A stretch of DNA of 64,000 nt from the NCBI GenBank assembly GCA_029239785.1, contig JARBUG010000008.1, positions 1 through 64,000 on the forward strand, read 5' to 3'. The position numbers and the translations under genes were made by a program. Shown in pieces: positions 54,249-62,727 of this stretch. The notes under the pieces are model-generated. The model did no database searches and was not told the origin of the DNA. It saw only the letters and a list, made by a program, of their open reading frames with translations. Source of the DNA: Symbiobacteriaceae bacterium (GTDB taxonomy: Bacteria > Bacillota > Sulfobacillia > Symbiobacteriales > Symbiobacteriaceae). Each line of letters starts with the position of its first letter. Position 1 is the stretch's first letter.

Positions 54249-55454
54249 TTGGAACCGATGCTGATCATCGGAGCCGTTGTGGTATTGGCGCTGATTTTCG
54301 AGCTCACGAACGGCTGGAACGATGCTGCTAACGCAATTGCTACGATCGTCTCAACCAAGGTGCTGAAACCCCGCACCGCCGTCATCATGTCCGCATCGTT
54401 CAACATCATCGGAGCCCTGCTGAGCACCAAGGTCGCTGCCACTGTTTCCGGTATGGTCAACGCAAAAATGATCAGCCCCTCCACCGTAGCTGCCGCTATG
54501 GTAGCCGGCGCCCTCTGGAACGCCGCCATGACCCGCCTCGGTATGCCGATTTCCGCCAGCCACGCCCTGCTGGGCAGTGTTACAGGCGCTGCGGTTGCCG
54601 CTGCCGGCACCGGCGTCCTCAAGTGGGATGCGATTATGAAGGCTGTTAACGGACTCTGGTCCTCTCCCCTTATTGGTATGATCATCGCCCTCGCCATCGC
54701 CTTCCCGCTCCTGCGGCTCGTCCCCAGGATTCGCCTGCAGGTGGCCAGCCTGATGATCATTGCCCTCGCCTATAGCTATAAGCCCATTCTCGGTCTCATC
54801 GCCTTCCTGGCGATCGGCGCGTTCTACCTCTATATGCGCCGCACGCACAACCGCGACGAGGACGAGTATTGGAAGAAGTACCAGCTCATCTCGAGCACCC
54901 TTATGTCGCTGGCTCACGGCACCAACGATGCGCAGAAGGTCATGGGCGTTATCACCATGGCGCTCGTTGCCGGTCACTTCCTGCCGGAAGGCGCCGCTCC
55001 GCCCCTGTGGGTCATTCTCTCCTGCGCCACCGTCATGGGCCTTGGCACCTATATGGGCGGCTGGGAAGTAATTAAGACCCTGGGTGAAAAGCTGACCGAC
55101 CTGCGCCCGATTCACGGGTTCGCTGCCGAAACTGCCGCAGCCACCGTCCTTTCCACCACAGCCCACCTCGGCATTCCCGTGTCGACCACCCACACCATCA
55201 CGGGCTGCATTATGGGCGTTGGTATGTCCAAGTACGAAGTCAACTGGGGCATCGCCAGCAAGATTGGCCTCGCCTGGGTCTTCACCATTCCGGTCACTTT
55301 CGCTGCCGGTTGGACCCTGGGCACCGCAATCACTCATTTCGGCTTCTGGCCCGTCCTCGCTGTGAGTCTCCTTGTGGTGGGTATCGTGGAACTGGTCATT
55401 TACCTGCGCAAGAAGCGTGACGCCGAACCCGCCGGTGAAGTGACTGCTGATTAA
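54249..55454 (+). CDS. pit: PiT-family inorganic phosphate transporter
   Basis: A 401-residue PHO4/PiT permease (proton- or cation-coupled phosphate uptake) with about ten hydrophobic helices. Both family signatures are present: FELTNGWNDAANAIATIVSTK (about 15-35) and SLAHGTNDAQKVMGVITMAL (about 222-241). GMPISASHALLGSVTG and GIPVSTTHTITGCIMGVG mark the repeated halves. I start at TTG 54249, 8 nt after GAGGAGG. The open frame upstream reaches 53907 but overlaps the opposite gene and the Pho box. No PhoU-like DUF47 gene is adjacent. A strong terminator follows. Confidence 0.94.
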   Translation: MEPMLIIGAVVVLALIFELTNGWNDAANAIATIVSTKVLKPRTAVIMSASFNIIGALLSTKVAATVSGMVNAKMISPSTVAAAMVAGALWNAAMTRLGMPISASHALLGSVTGAAVAAAGTGVLKWDAIMKAVNGLWSSPLIGMIIALAIAFPLLRLVPRIRLQVASLMIIALAYSYKPILGLIAFLAIGAFYLYMRRTHNRDEDEYWKKYQLISSTLMSLAHGTNDAQKVMGVITMALVAGHFLPEGAAPPLWVILSCATVMGLGTYMGGWEVIKTLGEKLTDLRPIHGFAAETAAATVLSTTAHLGIPVSTTHTITGCIMGVGMSKYEVNWGIASKIGLAWVFTIPVTFAAGWTLGTAITHFGFWPVLAVSLLVVGIVELVIYLRKKRDAEPAGEVTAD

Positions 55455-55465
55455 GGAAAACGCCA

Positions 55466-55497
55466 AGCGGCGCCCAATCGGGCGCCGCTTTTTTTAC
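55466..55497. terminator. Terminator of the phosphate transporter gene
   Basis: AGCGGCGCCC (55466-55475) and GGGCGCCGCT (55480-55489), a perfect 10 bp stem with a 4 nt loop, followed by a run of seven T. It may also serve the convergent ABC-F gene. Confidence 0.9.
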
Positions 55498-55520
55498 ACC
55501 TTTTTTCAGGGCTCGCCCGC

Positions 55521-57470
55521 TCAAGACTGCGTTTCAGCCGCCTCCTCCAGTACCAGCCACTCTGCATAGAGTTGCTCCAGTCTCTCCTGCACCCGCACCC
55601 GCTCTGCCCACTGTGCGCCCAAAGCCGCAACATCCGCAGCCTGCTCCAGTTCCACGTCAATGGCAGCCAGCAACCCTTCTGCCTCTGCGATTGCCTGCTC
55701 AAGCTGCCGTTTCGCCCGCAGACTGTCAGCCTCCTTGCGACGGGTAGCCCCCGCTCCACCTCGCACGCCGTCCTGGCCCCGGCTGCGCCGGTCCCCGCCA
55801 CCTGCCTCAGTCGCCACACCCGCGCTCTGCCCCTCCCGGGCCAGCCGCAACTGCGTCCGCTTCTCCCGGTAATCGTCATAGTTGCCCAGGTAGAACGACA
55901 GGCGCCCATCCTCCAGCTCCCACACCCGTCGCGCCATCCGGTTGATGAAATAACGGTCATGGGAAATCGCCAGCACCGTGCCGGTGAACTCCTCCAGCGC
56001 CTCTTCCAAGGCCTCGCGTGAGTCGATGTCCAGGTGGTTCGTCGGCTCATCCAGCAGCATCAAGTTTGGCTGCCGCTGCATGAGCAGGGCCAGGCGCAGG
56101 CGTGTCCACTCGCCACCGGAGAGCCGGTTAATCGGCTTAAAGACATCCTCCCCGTAAAAGAGATAGCGCGCCAACTTGGCACGGCCTTCGCCGGTTTCAA
56201 CGCCGGCCTCCTCGCAAAAGGCCTGCAGAACCGTCTTCTCAACGTCCGGATGGTCCTGCTGGGCAAGGTACCCGATCTCCACCCGGGCGCCCAGTTCGGC
56301 TGCCCCGGCATCAGGCAGCACCTGTCCGAGCAGGAGCTTAAAGAGTGTGCTCTTGCCCGTGCCATTCTTACCGACCAGCGCCACCTTCTCCCCATAGGTA
56401 AGCGTGGCATCGACCCTGTCCAGCAGCGGCCGGTCCCCGAACTGCTTGCTCAGGCCGACCAGCCTGACGACCTCCCGGCCGGAACGGTCCTTTTCCTGCA
56501 AGTCAAACTCAGCAGTGCGTCGCTCCACCGGGCGTTTCACCCGCTCAATCCGGTCGAGCGCTTTCTGCATCGAAGCGGCACGTCGAAAGAACTTGTTGTT
56601 GGCGCCAATCCGGCCCCACTCTTGCAGTTGCCTGATGGTTTCTTCCATTTTCTTAATCTGCTTCTGCTGTTCCTTAAACTCGGCAAACTGCTGGAGCAGG
56701 CGCTGTTCTTTCTCCGCCACATAGCCCGTGTAGTTGGTCAGGTAGACCGTGGCTTCCCCGTCCTCCAGGTCGACCATCTTGGTCACAACCCGATCCAGGA
56801 AGTACCGGTCATGCGAGACGATCAGGCAGGTTCCGTCATACTCACGCAGGAACGTTTCGAGCCACTCCACCCCATCGGCATCCAGGTGGTTCGTCGGCTC
56901 GTCAAGCAGAAGCAGCGTTGGCCGCTCAATCAGCAGCGACGCGAGACCGACCTTCGTCTTCTCCCCGCCGGAGAGGGTGGCATAGGCCCGGCCAAACTGC
57001 TCCCGTGGAACGCCCAGGCCGTTTGCAACGGCCTGCATGTTGGCATCCATCTCGTAGCCACCCTCGCGCTGAAACTGCTCCTGGAGCGCCGCATAGCGGG
57101 CCAGGAGCCCATCCATCACACGCGGGTCGGCGCCCGTATGAGTCGCCATCTCATGCTCCAGGTCCTGCATCTGCCTGCGGCAGTCCATCACGCTGCGGTA
57201 GCCGAGCGCCAGCACGTCGTAAACGGTTACGCCGTCCCGCTCCACCGGAATCTGGGCCAAATACCCGATGCGCGCCCGCTTCTGAATCGCCAAGTTGCCG
57301 CCATCGGCATTTTGCACGCCGGCCAGCACCTGCAGCAGGGTCGACTTGCCACACCCGTTACGGCCGATCAGCCCGACCCGCTCACCTTCATCCACCTCAA
57401 ACGTTATGTCAGCCAGTACGAGATTGGCCCCGTAATACTTCTTTATGCGCTGGCAGCTTATGACCGTCAT
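55521..57470 (-). CDS. ABC-F family ATPase
   Basis: A 649-residue soluble protein with two ABC domains and no membrane part. Walker A motifs are GRNGCGKST (about 45) and GKNGTGKST (about 368). Signatures are LSGGEKTKVGL and LSGGEWTRLRL, each followed by LLLDEPTNHLD. The linker between them is a charged coiled coil (KEQQKQIKKMEETIRQLQEW), the region that reaches the ribosomal P-site tRNA in ABC-F proteins. A C-terminal coiled-coil extension (about 565-640) follows. ABC-F proteins rescue or protect ribosomes, some against antibiotics; the subtype is not clear. ATG 57470 follows AGGAGG. Confidence 0.92.
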   Translation of the reverse strand: MTVISCQRIKKYYGANLVLADITFEVDEGERVGLIGRNGCGKSTLLQVLAGVQNADGGNLAIQKRARIGYLAQIPVERDGVTVYDVLALGYRSVMDCRRQMQDLEHEMATHTGADPRVMDGLLARYAALQEQFQREGGYEMDANMQAVANGLGVPREQFGRAYATLSGGEKTKVGLASLLIERPTLLLLDEPTNHLDADGVEWLETFLREYDGTCLIVSHDRYFLDRVVTKMVDLEDGEATVYLTNYTGYVAEKEQRLLQQFAEFKEQQKQIKKMEETIRQLQEWGRIGANNKFFRRAASMQKALDRIERVKRPVERRTAEFDLQEKDRSGREVVRLVGLSKQFGDRPLLDRVDATLTYGEKVALVGKNGTGKSTLFKLLLGQVLPDAGAAELGARVEIGYLAQQDHPDVEKTVLQAFCEEAGVETGEGRAKLARYLFYGEDVFKPINRLSGGEWTRLRLALLMQRQPNLMLLDEPTNHLDIDSREALEEALEEFTGTVLAISHDRYFINRMARRVWELEDGRLSFYLGNYDDYREKRTQLRLAREGQSAGVATEAGGGDRRSRGQDGVRGGAGATRRKEADSLRAKRQLEQAIAEAEGLLAAIDVELEQAADVAALGAQWAERVRVQERLEQLYAEWLVLEEAAETQS

Positions 57471-57498
57471 GCCGTTCGTCCTCCTGCATTCGTTCAAA

Positions 57499-57530
57499 GA
57501 GGCGGTGCCCGCCCGAGCGGGTACCGCCTC
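57499..57530 (-). terminator. Terminator hairpin of the 414-residue protein gene
   Basis: A 14 bp stem (57499-57512 with 57517-57530) with one G-T pair and a 4 nt loop. On the minus strand it is followed by TTTGAACG, 50 nt after the stop at 57580. Confidence 0.65.
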
Positions 57531-57579
57531 CTCATCGATTATATAACATGGCCGGCAGAATTTTTAGCCTCCCGTTTCG

Positions 57580-58824
57580 CTACTCCTCGTCTTCTGACTC
57601 GTCCTCGTCCCCGTCCTCATCGTCGTCTTCATATGCCGCATCCTCGGCCTCCATCGCGGCCCACTCGGCATCGTCTCGAACCCTTTGCGCTTCTGCCTTT
57701 CTGTGCCGGACCTCCTGCAACCGGACCAACTTGCTGATATCAAGCGGAATCTGCTTCTCCTCGGTCCGCTCGATCTCGCTCTGATGGAAAAACTTCCACC
57801 AACGCATCTGGTTCCGCTCACGCGTGTCAACGATCCCAAACCATGACCATGAGTAGCGCATTTTCAGTTCCCGTGCTACTTCCAGGCTGCGGGTGCGCAG
57901 TTGGTAGACATCCGGCAGGACCGTAGCAGCGTGCAGTTCCAGCCGGTGGCCGCGCACATAGCACCAGCGAACCGACTTGTAACACCGGTCGATGAAACCA
58001 GCCGGCACCAGTGCCCGGTACCGGTCGTCCACGCGCAGCCGTATGCCCAGCGCCTTCGCCACCACTGCGTCGCTCGTCTCTATGAGACACTCCCCGTGCC
58101 GGCTCACCGAGTAGAGCTCCACCTTGTGCCCGGAGACCATGGCAAATTGGGTGGTCCTGTTCACACAGTGGTTGCGCTTCCACAGATCCGACTCGTCGTG
58201 AAAGTCCAACCGGTGCCTCGGATGATGCATAACCTCGGGAATGTAGCGCGATACCTGTCGGAGGTCGCCAAAGGGCACTAACACCGTTTCATGATTTTCG
58301 CTCCGATCCAGAAGCACACTGTCGGGAAGAAGCTCAATGACCCTGCCCCGCTCGCTGCGCTCCCTGCCCTCGAGAATCAGTTCTTCGTTGTGCTTCATGC
58401 CATACTTCAGTTCCGGTATGACCCCTGAACAGAGGAACCGATACTGGTCCCGCCAGAACCGAAAGGCCGACGGTGCCTTGGGGGTGCCCGTCTTGCGATA
58501 GATTGCCTGAATGTACAGCAGACGTTTATGGATCTCTCCAAGTGTTTCATCCGGCTCCCAGGCGGTCATGCGCCACAATGACGCTGCGCTCCCAGAGCTA
58601 TAAACCACCGCATCATCCGGTGTGCCGGCGATAACTACCGGCTCCCAATGATCACAGGCCAAATCCGGGCAGACCAGCTTCGCCGTCCGTCCGATTCGGA
58701 GGTGGAGGTGCTGATAGCCGACCACCCAGCGTCCCCGCCGCTCAGCTGCCAATAGCAGCGGCAGCCCGCACGCGGGGCAGGCGATCATGCCAGTGCCTTC
58801 ACTCTCATTCAAGAAAAGACGCAT
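57580..58824 (-). CDS. Uncharacterized 414-residue protein with N-terminal zinc ribbon and acidic tail
   Basis: I do not recognise a family. The N-terminus has a zinc-ribbon-like set, CPACGLPLLL (about 16) and CPDLACDHW (about 52). The middle (about 75-340) is rich in basic and aromatic residues and may be a nucleic-acid or WYL/SH3-like beta region (VLLDRSENHETVLVPFGDL, FAMVSGHKVELYSV, RWCYVRGHRLELHAA). A charged helix (about 370-395) leads to a strongly acidic C-terminus, DDDEDGDEDESEDEE. ATG 58824 follows AAGGTGG; the GTG 12 nt upstream lies in that site. It stands alone between two terminators. Confidence 0.7.
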   Translation of the reverse strand: MRLFLNESEGTGMIACPACGLPLLLAAERRGRWVVGYQHLHLRIGRTAKLVCPDLACDHWEPVVIAGTPDDAVVYSSGSAASLWRMTAWEPDETLGEIHKRLLYIQAIYRKTGTPKAPSAFRFWRDQYRFLCSGVIPELKYGMKHNEELILEGRERSERGRVIELLPDSVLLDRSENHETVLVPFGDLRQVSRYIPEVMHHPRHRLDFHDESDLWKRNHCVNRTTQFAMVSGHKVELYSVSRHGECLIETSDAVVAKALGIRLRVDDRYRALVPAGFIDRCYKSVRWCYVRGHRLELHAATVLPDVYQLRTRSLEVARELKMRYSWSWFGIVDTRERNQMRWWKFFHQSEIERTEEKQIPLDISKLVRLQEVRHRKAEAQRVRDDAEWAAMEAEDAAYEDDDEDGDEDESEDEE

Positions 58825-58939
58825 AGCGTTGACCACCTTCCTACGATCATCAATATTGGTATATTCTAGCTGTTTGTTCGATCTCCTCCCCCACAGTCTT
58901 CAAACATTCTGGATTAAGCCGTGGCCTCACCCAATCAGA

Positions 58940-58978
58940 TGGGGTGCTGGCCAGGTATCGGCCAGCACCCCACTTTTG
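58940..58978. terminator. Hairpin terminator
   Basis: TGGGGTGCTGGCC (58940-58952) and GGCCAGCACCCCA (58960-58972) form a perfect 13 bp stem with CTTTTGTT on the + side. It lies 18 nt after the stop of the minus-strand gene at 58990, where it lacks a T-run. Confidence 0.65.
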
Positions 58979-58989
58979 TTCTCCTTGTG

Positions 58990-60841
58990 TTACCGGCGCT
59001 TCGGACCGCCAAAGGCCGGGCCGCCGGTGGTCACGCCCGACTCGGACAGCCACGTCACCACATTAGTAATGGCGAAACTCACCACCTTGGTCCCGTCCCT
59101 GCGCGCCCCATCCGTATACAGCCCGTCCGAAACGGTGCCGGATGCGGTCCCGCCGGTGTAAAGCGTATAGGTTTCACCCTTCTTCAGCTTGGGCGACGAA
59201 ATTACGACAGACTGGTAGGGCTTGCTCGGGGTATAGGTCACCACGGCATTTCCCTGCTGGTCGTGGAGGCTGACCAACGTGCCCGCCTGCTGTGTGCTGG
59301 AGAACACCATCGCCACAGCGTGCTGTGTAGACTGCTCGGAAGGCGCCTGCGCCATGCCGGCACTGCCAGCCGCAATTACGAAACCACCCGTCATCTCAAA
59401 GGTTCCGTCATAGTCCAGGGCGCCGTTGTTGCTGGCCGTCGGACCGCTTACCACAATGGTGCCATCCGTCATCCGAATCGATCCGTTCACATCCACGCCG
59501 TCACCCGTGGCCGAAACAGCTACATAACCCCCATCAACAAACAGGCCGCTGTCTCCGGCAGAAGCAAAGGTGTTCTGCCCCGGGCGCCCGTTCATGGACG
59601 AACCGTCGTTCCCGCCACCCACGTTCACACCGTCGTCCAGCGAAGTGAGTCGCGTCTCACCGCCGGCGATGGTGATCAGCTTACTCTCAATGCCCTCGTA
59701 GCTCTTGGCAATGGTTGTCTTGCCGCCCCGAATGGTCAGCTTTGCGTCGGCATGAATCCCATCGTCACCGCTGGCAATGGCGATCTGACCGCCCGCAATG
59801 GTGATGCTGCCGTTGCTGTGAATCGCATCGTCCGCCGTGTCAAGATCAAAGGTACCTCCGCTGATGGAGATATCCACTGCAGCCTTGATCCCCTTGGCAC
59901 TCCCCGAGTCCGCTGCGGTCGGGGTGCCCTTTTGGGCGCCCATCCCATTTGGCCCGGCCGGGGCCGCACTGACCGTTTTGTTGCTGTTGGTGCTGCCGCC
60001 GTTCGTTACGATCTTGTAGGTTCCGCCCGAAATCTGAACGGAGGTTTCAGCCTGAATGCCATCGGCTCCGGCGTGGATGCTGAACGTGCCACCCTCAAGG
60101 GCGACAAACCCCTTCGCGCCATCTGTGTCATTCGTCGTTTTGATGCCGTCGCCGGCCGCCTGAATGGTGATATGCCCATCCTTCACGGCAAGCATATCCC
60201 GTGCCACCAGCCCATCATCTTTGGCGACGATCTCCATTTTCCCGCCGGTGATGACCATTTCATCCTTGCTGACGATGCCATCCTTGTATTCGCCGGTCAT
60301 CCTTACTGAAGATCGCCGCGGTGGGCTCGTCCTCTCCGGCCTGGGCCCGTGCCGCTGCCCCGTCCGACACCATATTCTGCGTCCCGTCAGCCAGCGTGAT
60401 GATGGTTTTGCTGGCGTTCTTCACCCAAATCGGGGCACTGTTGTTGCTGTGAATGTCAGCCCCGTTCAAGACCAGCCGTACGGTGCCCTTGTTCTGTGCA
60501 TCCACGATAATCTGGCCGTCGCTCAGCTTTCCGCTGACCAGGTACACCCCGGGCGAAAGAATTGTAATCGTATTTCCGCTGGCCGCCGCACCCGTGCCGT
60601 TCACGCTGGCGGAAGCCCCGGCAAGTTCAACCTTGGTCACAGCTCCGGTCTGCCAATCTGTAAGTTCGTCATCGCTGTCATAGGAAACGGCGACAACGGG
60701 AACCGTGGTCTCCTGCGAAATGGACACCGCGGCCGTAGTGGGTACATTGCCGGCAACCTCTGGGGTCGGAGCTTTTGTGCAGGCAGCTAATGACGCTCCA
60801 ATCAGGAGCACCGGCAACACTCGATAGAGCAGCTTATTCAT
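58990..60841 (-). pseudogene. Carbohydrate-binding-domain lipoprotein, broken by a small deletion/frameshift
   Basis: Two overlapping frames make one secreted protein of the carbohydrate-binding-domain (PF14262/Cthe_2159-like) type. The first starts at ATG 60841 (after GGGAGGG) with a lipoprotein signal (LPVLLIGASLAACTKAP, lipobox cysteine at about 20) and runs to 60260. The second is open from 60300 to 58990. It carries many beta-helix rungs of the type ADGIQAETSVQISGGTYKI, DDAIHSNGSITIAGGQIAI and DDGIHADAKLTIRGGKTTI. At the junction AAIFSK should continue with a rung of about a dozen residues before YKDGIVSKDEM; that stretch is missing and the frame changes. The C-terminal frame has its own ATG but only a weak ribosome site. 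Whether two polypeptides are made is unknown. Confidence 0.72.
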
Positions 60842-61134
60842 AAAGGAGACCCTCCCGCCAGTATGCAATCGTTTGGTCCAGTCGTGCTGGTTCTTGTTGT
60901 ACCAAGCCAAACTGAAAGGCACCTGAACGGGACGATCGAACGCGTACCGCTGGCCAATGGAAAAGCGGCGCCCCGGAAACTCGCTCGACAGAGAGAGACG
61001 ACCGGGGGCTCCGGGCCTCAGCTTGCGACCCAGGTTACCTGAAGTTACTAATGGTACGGTTCCCCGTAGCGTATCAAACGGCGAAATCGCCATGCCCACC
61101 GGAATGTGGTAGGATTACCTAAAGGGGTGGTCAT
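60842..61134. other. Intergenic region with second copy of the rlmH 3' end
   Basis: No gene is supported. It contains the ribosome site of the lipoprotein, the 22 bp near-copy of the rlmH terminus at 61045-61066 (see that entry), and a candidate promoter for the antitoxin gene: TCGCCA (61087-61092), 17 nt, TAGGAT (61110-61115). Confidence 0.5.
61045..61066 (-). repeat. att-like direct repeat: second copy of the rlmH 3' end
   Basis: This 22 bp matches 62182-62203, the last 22 bases of rlmH, at 21 positions and in the same orientation. Read on the minus strand it still encodes Gly-Glu-Pro-Tyr-His before a stop. The segment between the copies holds the toxin-antitoxin pair and one unknown gene. 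The arrangement resembles the att sites of SCC-type elements and ICEs that integrate at the end of rlmH. Confidence 0.65.
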
Positions 61135-61389
61135 GTGAGCAAACCCATACACATCCGGGACGCCGATGTGATCCGTGCGATAGAGCAAGGGGCCGATTTT
61201 GTGGTCATCGGCCAGCGCCGGTTCCTGTTGGTAGAGGTAGACGAGGCCACCCAAGATGCCTACCAAGTTACCGATCCCGAAGATGTCGCTCTGGTTCGGG
61301 AAGCCCTTCAGGATACTAGTCCGCGCCTATCGGGAGAGGCGGCTAGGGACTATCTCAAAGCCCGGCTGCGAGAACATGGCGTCCGTTAA
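61135..61389 (+). CDS. Putative antitoxin of a type II toxin-antitoxin pair
   Basis: An 84-residue protein, GTG start at 61135 after AAAGGGGTGG. The first 45 residues look like a short beta/alpha DNA-binding or Phd/YefM-like module (VIRAIEQGADFVVIGQRRFLLVEVDE). The C-terminal half is charged and helical (DVALVREALQDTS, ARDYLKARLREHGV), as in antitoxins that wrap a toxin. It overlaps the following toxin-like gene by 14 nt, the classical arrangement. The family is not certain; position and size are the main evidence. Confidence 0.6.
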   Translation: MSKPIHIRDADVIRAIEQGADFVVIGQRRFLLVEVDEATQDAYQVTDPEDVALVREALQDTSPRLSGEAARDYLKARLREHGVR

Positions 61390-61687
61390 TTGGACCCAAG
61401 AGGGCCTGAATAGCCTCGCCAAAATGGATGCCTGGCGTCTCAGCGAAGGCTGGGAACCAATTGGCCTGGAACTGGTAACCGCCACTGAACGTTACTTCGA
61501 CCGCTGGGACCCGAGTCAGCCGCCGAGCTTCATGCCCGGTCGCCCTGTTGAGTTAGAAGATACACCGACAGATCTCCGGATGGCAACGGTGACGGTTCGA
61601 AGCAAATCGTTTCGGGTCTTCTTTCGATACGTAGCGACACCGGGAGTATTTGAGGTTCTACGAATTATCCATCCCCGTGCGAAATGA
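61376..61687 (+). CDS. RelE/ParE-like toxin
   Basis: A 103-residue protein starting at ATG 61376 inside the antitoxin gene. An N-terminal helix (WTQEGLNSLAKMDAWRLS) is followed by a variable loop and a beta-sheet that ends in RSKSFRVFFRYVATPGVFEVLRIIHPRAK. This is the layout of RelE/ParE toxins, whose last strands carry the R...Y/F...I.H pattern. Such toxins cut ribosome-bound mRNA or poison gyrase; which applies is unclear. The base composition is less GC-rich than the surrounding genome, in keeping with transfer as part of the island between the two rlmH-end repeats. Confidence 0.68.
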   Translation: MASVNWTQEGLNSLAKMDAWRLSEGWEPIGLELVTATERYFDRWDPSQPPSFMPGRPVELEDTPTDLRMATVTVRSKSFRVFFRYVATPGVFEVLRIIHPRAK

Positions 61688-61703
61688 CAATTGAATAGTC
61701 AAT

Positions 61704-61735
61704 CGGCAGTCCTATACGGGCTGCCGTTCGGTTTT
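61704..61735 (+). terminator. Terminator of the toxin-antitoxin operon
   Basis: CGGCAG (61704-61709) and CTGCCG (61721-61726) form a short stem followed by TTCGGTTTTC, 17 nt after the toxin stop. Confidence 0.55.
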
Positions 61736-61777
61736 CGGACCATGCAGTGCGAAACTGGTGAGATTGAGGACTAGGGC

Positions 61778-62122
61778 TCACAATCCCCCGCTCATCGTTT
61801 GATCAATTTGGATGCGTGGGCTGAGTCTAAGCCACAAGGCCACTTGATCAGTCAAAACAACCTCAAGGCTTTCGCACCCGTTTCTTTTATGGTAACGGAC
61901 GTCATCCACGCCCACGGCATTTACCTCGAAGATCTTTTGGCCCCTAAGCATTAGGAGTAAGCGAATGTCCTTATAGGCAGGGGCAATGGAAAAGGAAAGG
62001 GCCATATCCTCCTGCTCCACTTGGAAAAGGAAGTCGTTATACGGCCACGGAACGTCGGGGTCGAGTGGTGTGGGCATGGTGTTGAAGAAACTTAGCAGAT
62101 TCCACTCCTCTACTGAGACCAC
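61778..62122 (-). CDS. Uncharacterized 114-residue island protein
   Basis: I recognise no family. The GTG at 62122 is 8 nt after GAGGAG; a GTG at 62131 overlaps that site. The product is small and acidic-to-neutral with alternating beta-strand-like segments (LLLMLRGQKIFEVNAVGVDDV, SLEVVLTDQVALWLRLSPRIQI). The composition is AT-richer than neighbours. It lies convergent to the toxin-antitoxin pair inside the segment bounded by rlmH-end repeats, so it is probably cargo or an immunity-like gene of that island. Confidence 0.55.
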   Translation of the reverse strand: MVSVEEWNLLSFFNTMPTPLDPDVPWPYNDFLFQVEQEDMALSFSIAPAYKDIRLLLMLRGQKIFEVNAVGVDDVRYHKRNGCESLEVVLTDQVALWLRLSPRIQIDQTMSGGL

Positions 62123-62181
62123 GTTCTTCACTCCTCATCAGGGCTCGAACGGACTGCGTGCAGTTGGGGTGTAGTTCGCCA

Positions 62182-62203
62182 TTACTTATGGTACGGTTCC
62201 CCG
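62182..62203 (-). repeat. att-like direct repeat: end of rlmH
   Basis: The last 22 bases of rlmH including its TAA, encoding Gly-Glu-Pro-Tyr-His-Lys. Partner of 61045-61066 (21 of 22 identical, same orientation), 1.14 kb away. Confidence 0.65.
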
Positions 62204-62661
62204 CGGTTGATCTTGAAGCCCCGGTACACCTGCTCAAGCAACAGCAGCGGGACCATCTGGTGCAGAAAAGTCATCCGCCCCAGGGACAGCTTAAAGTCCG
62301 CCCGCTTCAGTACCTGGGGCGCCAGCCCCAGCGATCCCCCGATCACAAAGGCCACGTTGGGCTGTCCCCGCAGCGACCGCTCTGCCAGAAACGCCGCCAG
62401 TTCTTCAGACGAACGCGTCTGCCCACGTAAATCCAAAGCCACCACGTACTGGCCCTGATCGACCTGTGCCAGAATCCGCTCACCTTCCCGGGCCTTCACC
62501 TGCTCTTCCTGTGCAGGCGATGCTCCGTCAGGCGTCGGCTCGTCCTGAAGGTAGATGATCTCCACCTTGGCGTACGGCCCCAGCCGCTTCAAGTACTCTT
62601 CAATACCCGCCAGCAAGTACTTTTCTTTGACCCGGCCCACCAAAATGATCTTGATTCGCAA
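62182..62661 (-). CDS. rlmH: 23S rRNA (pseudouridine-1915-N3) methyltransferase RlmH
   Basis: A 159-residue SPOUT methyltransferase, exactly the usual size. It methylates pseudouridine 1915 in helix 69 of 23S rRNA. SPOUT motifs are [17 protein letters not shown] (about 73-89), [14 protein letters not shown] (about 104-117) and [27 protein letters not shown] with the terminal GEPYHK (about 124-159). The start is TTG 62661, right after AAGGAGGTCCGGAGG; the upstream frame crosses the murA terminator. In staphylococci and some other Firmicutes the last codons of this gene are an integration site. Here its final 22 bp recur at 61045-61066. Confidence 0.95.
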   Translation of the reverse strand: MRIKIILVGRVKEKYLLAGIEEYLKRLGPYAKVEIIYLQDEPTPDGASPAQEEQVKAREGERILAQVDQGQYVVALDLRGQTRSSEELAAFLAERSLRGQPNVAFVIGGSLGLAPQVLKRADFKLSLGRMTFLHQMVPLLLLEQVYRGFKINRGEPYHK

Positions 62662-62686
62662 CCTCCGGACCTCCTTACAACGGTGC

Positions 62687-62716
62687 GAAAAGGGCGGTGC
62701 CAACCTGGCACCGCCC
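62687..62716 (-). terminator. Terminator of murA
   Basis: GGGCGGTGCC and GGCACCGCCC (62692-62701 with 62707-62716) form a perfect 10 bp stem. On the minus strand it is followed by TTTTCGC, 11 nt after the murA stop. Confidence 0.82.
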
Positions 62717-62727
62717 ATAAGTTTTCC

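Noticed and set aside
56034-57737. 567-codon + strand ORF opposite the ABC-F gene
   Set aside because: Antisense shadow, crossing the ABC-F start and a terminator.
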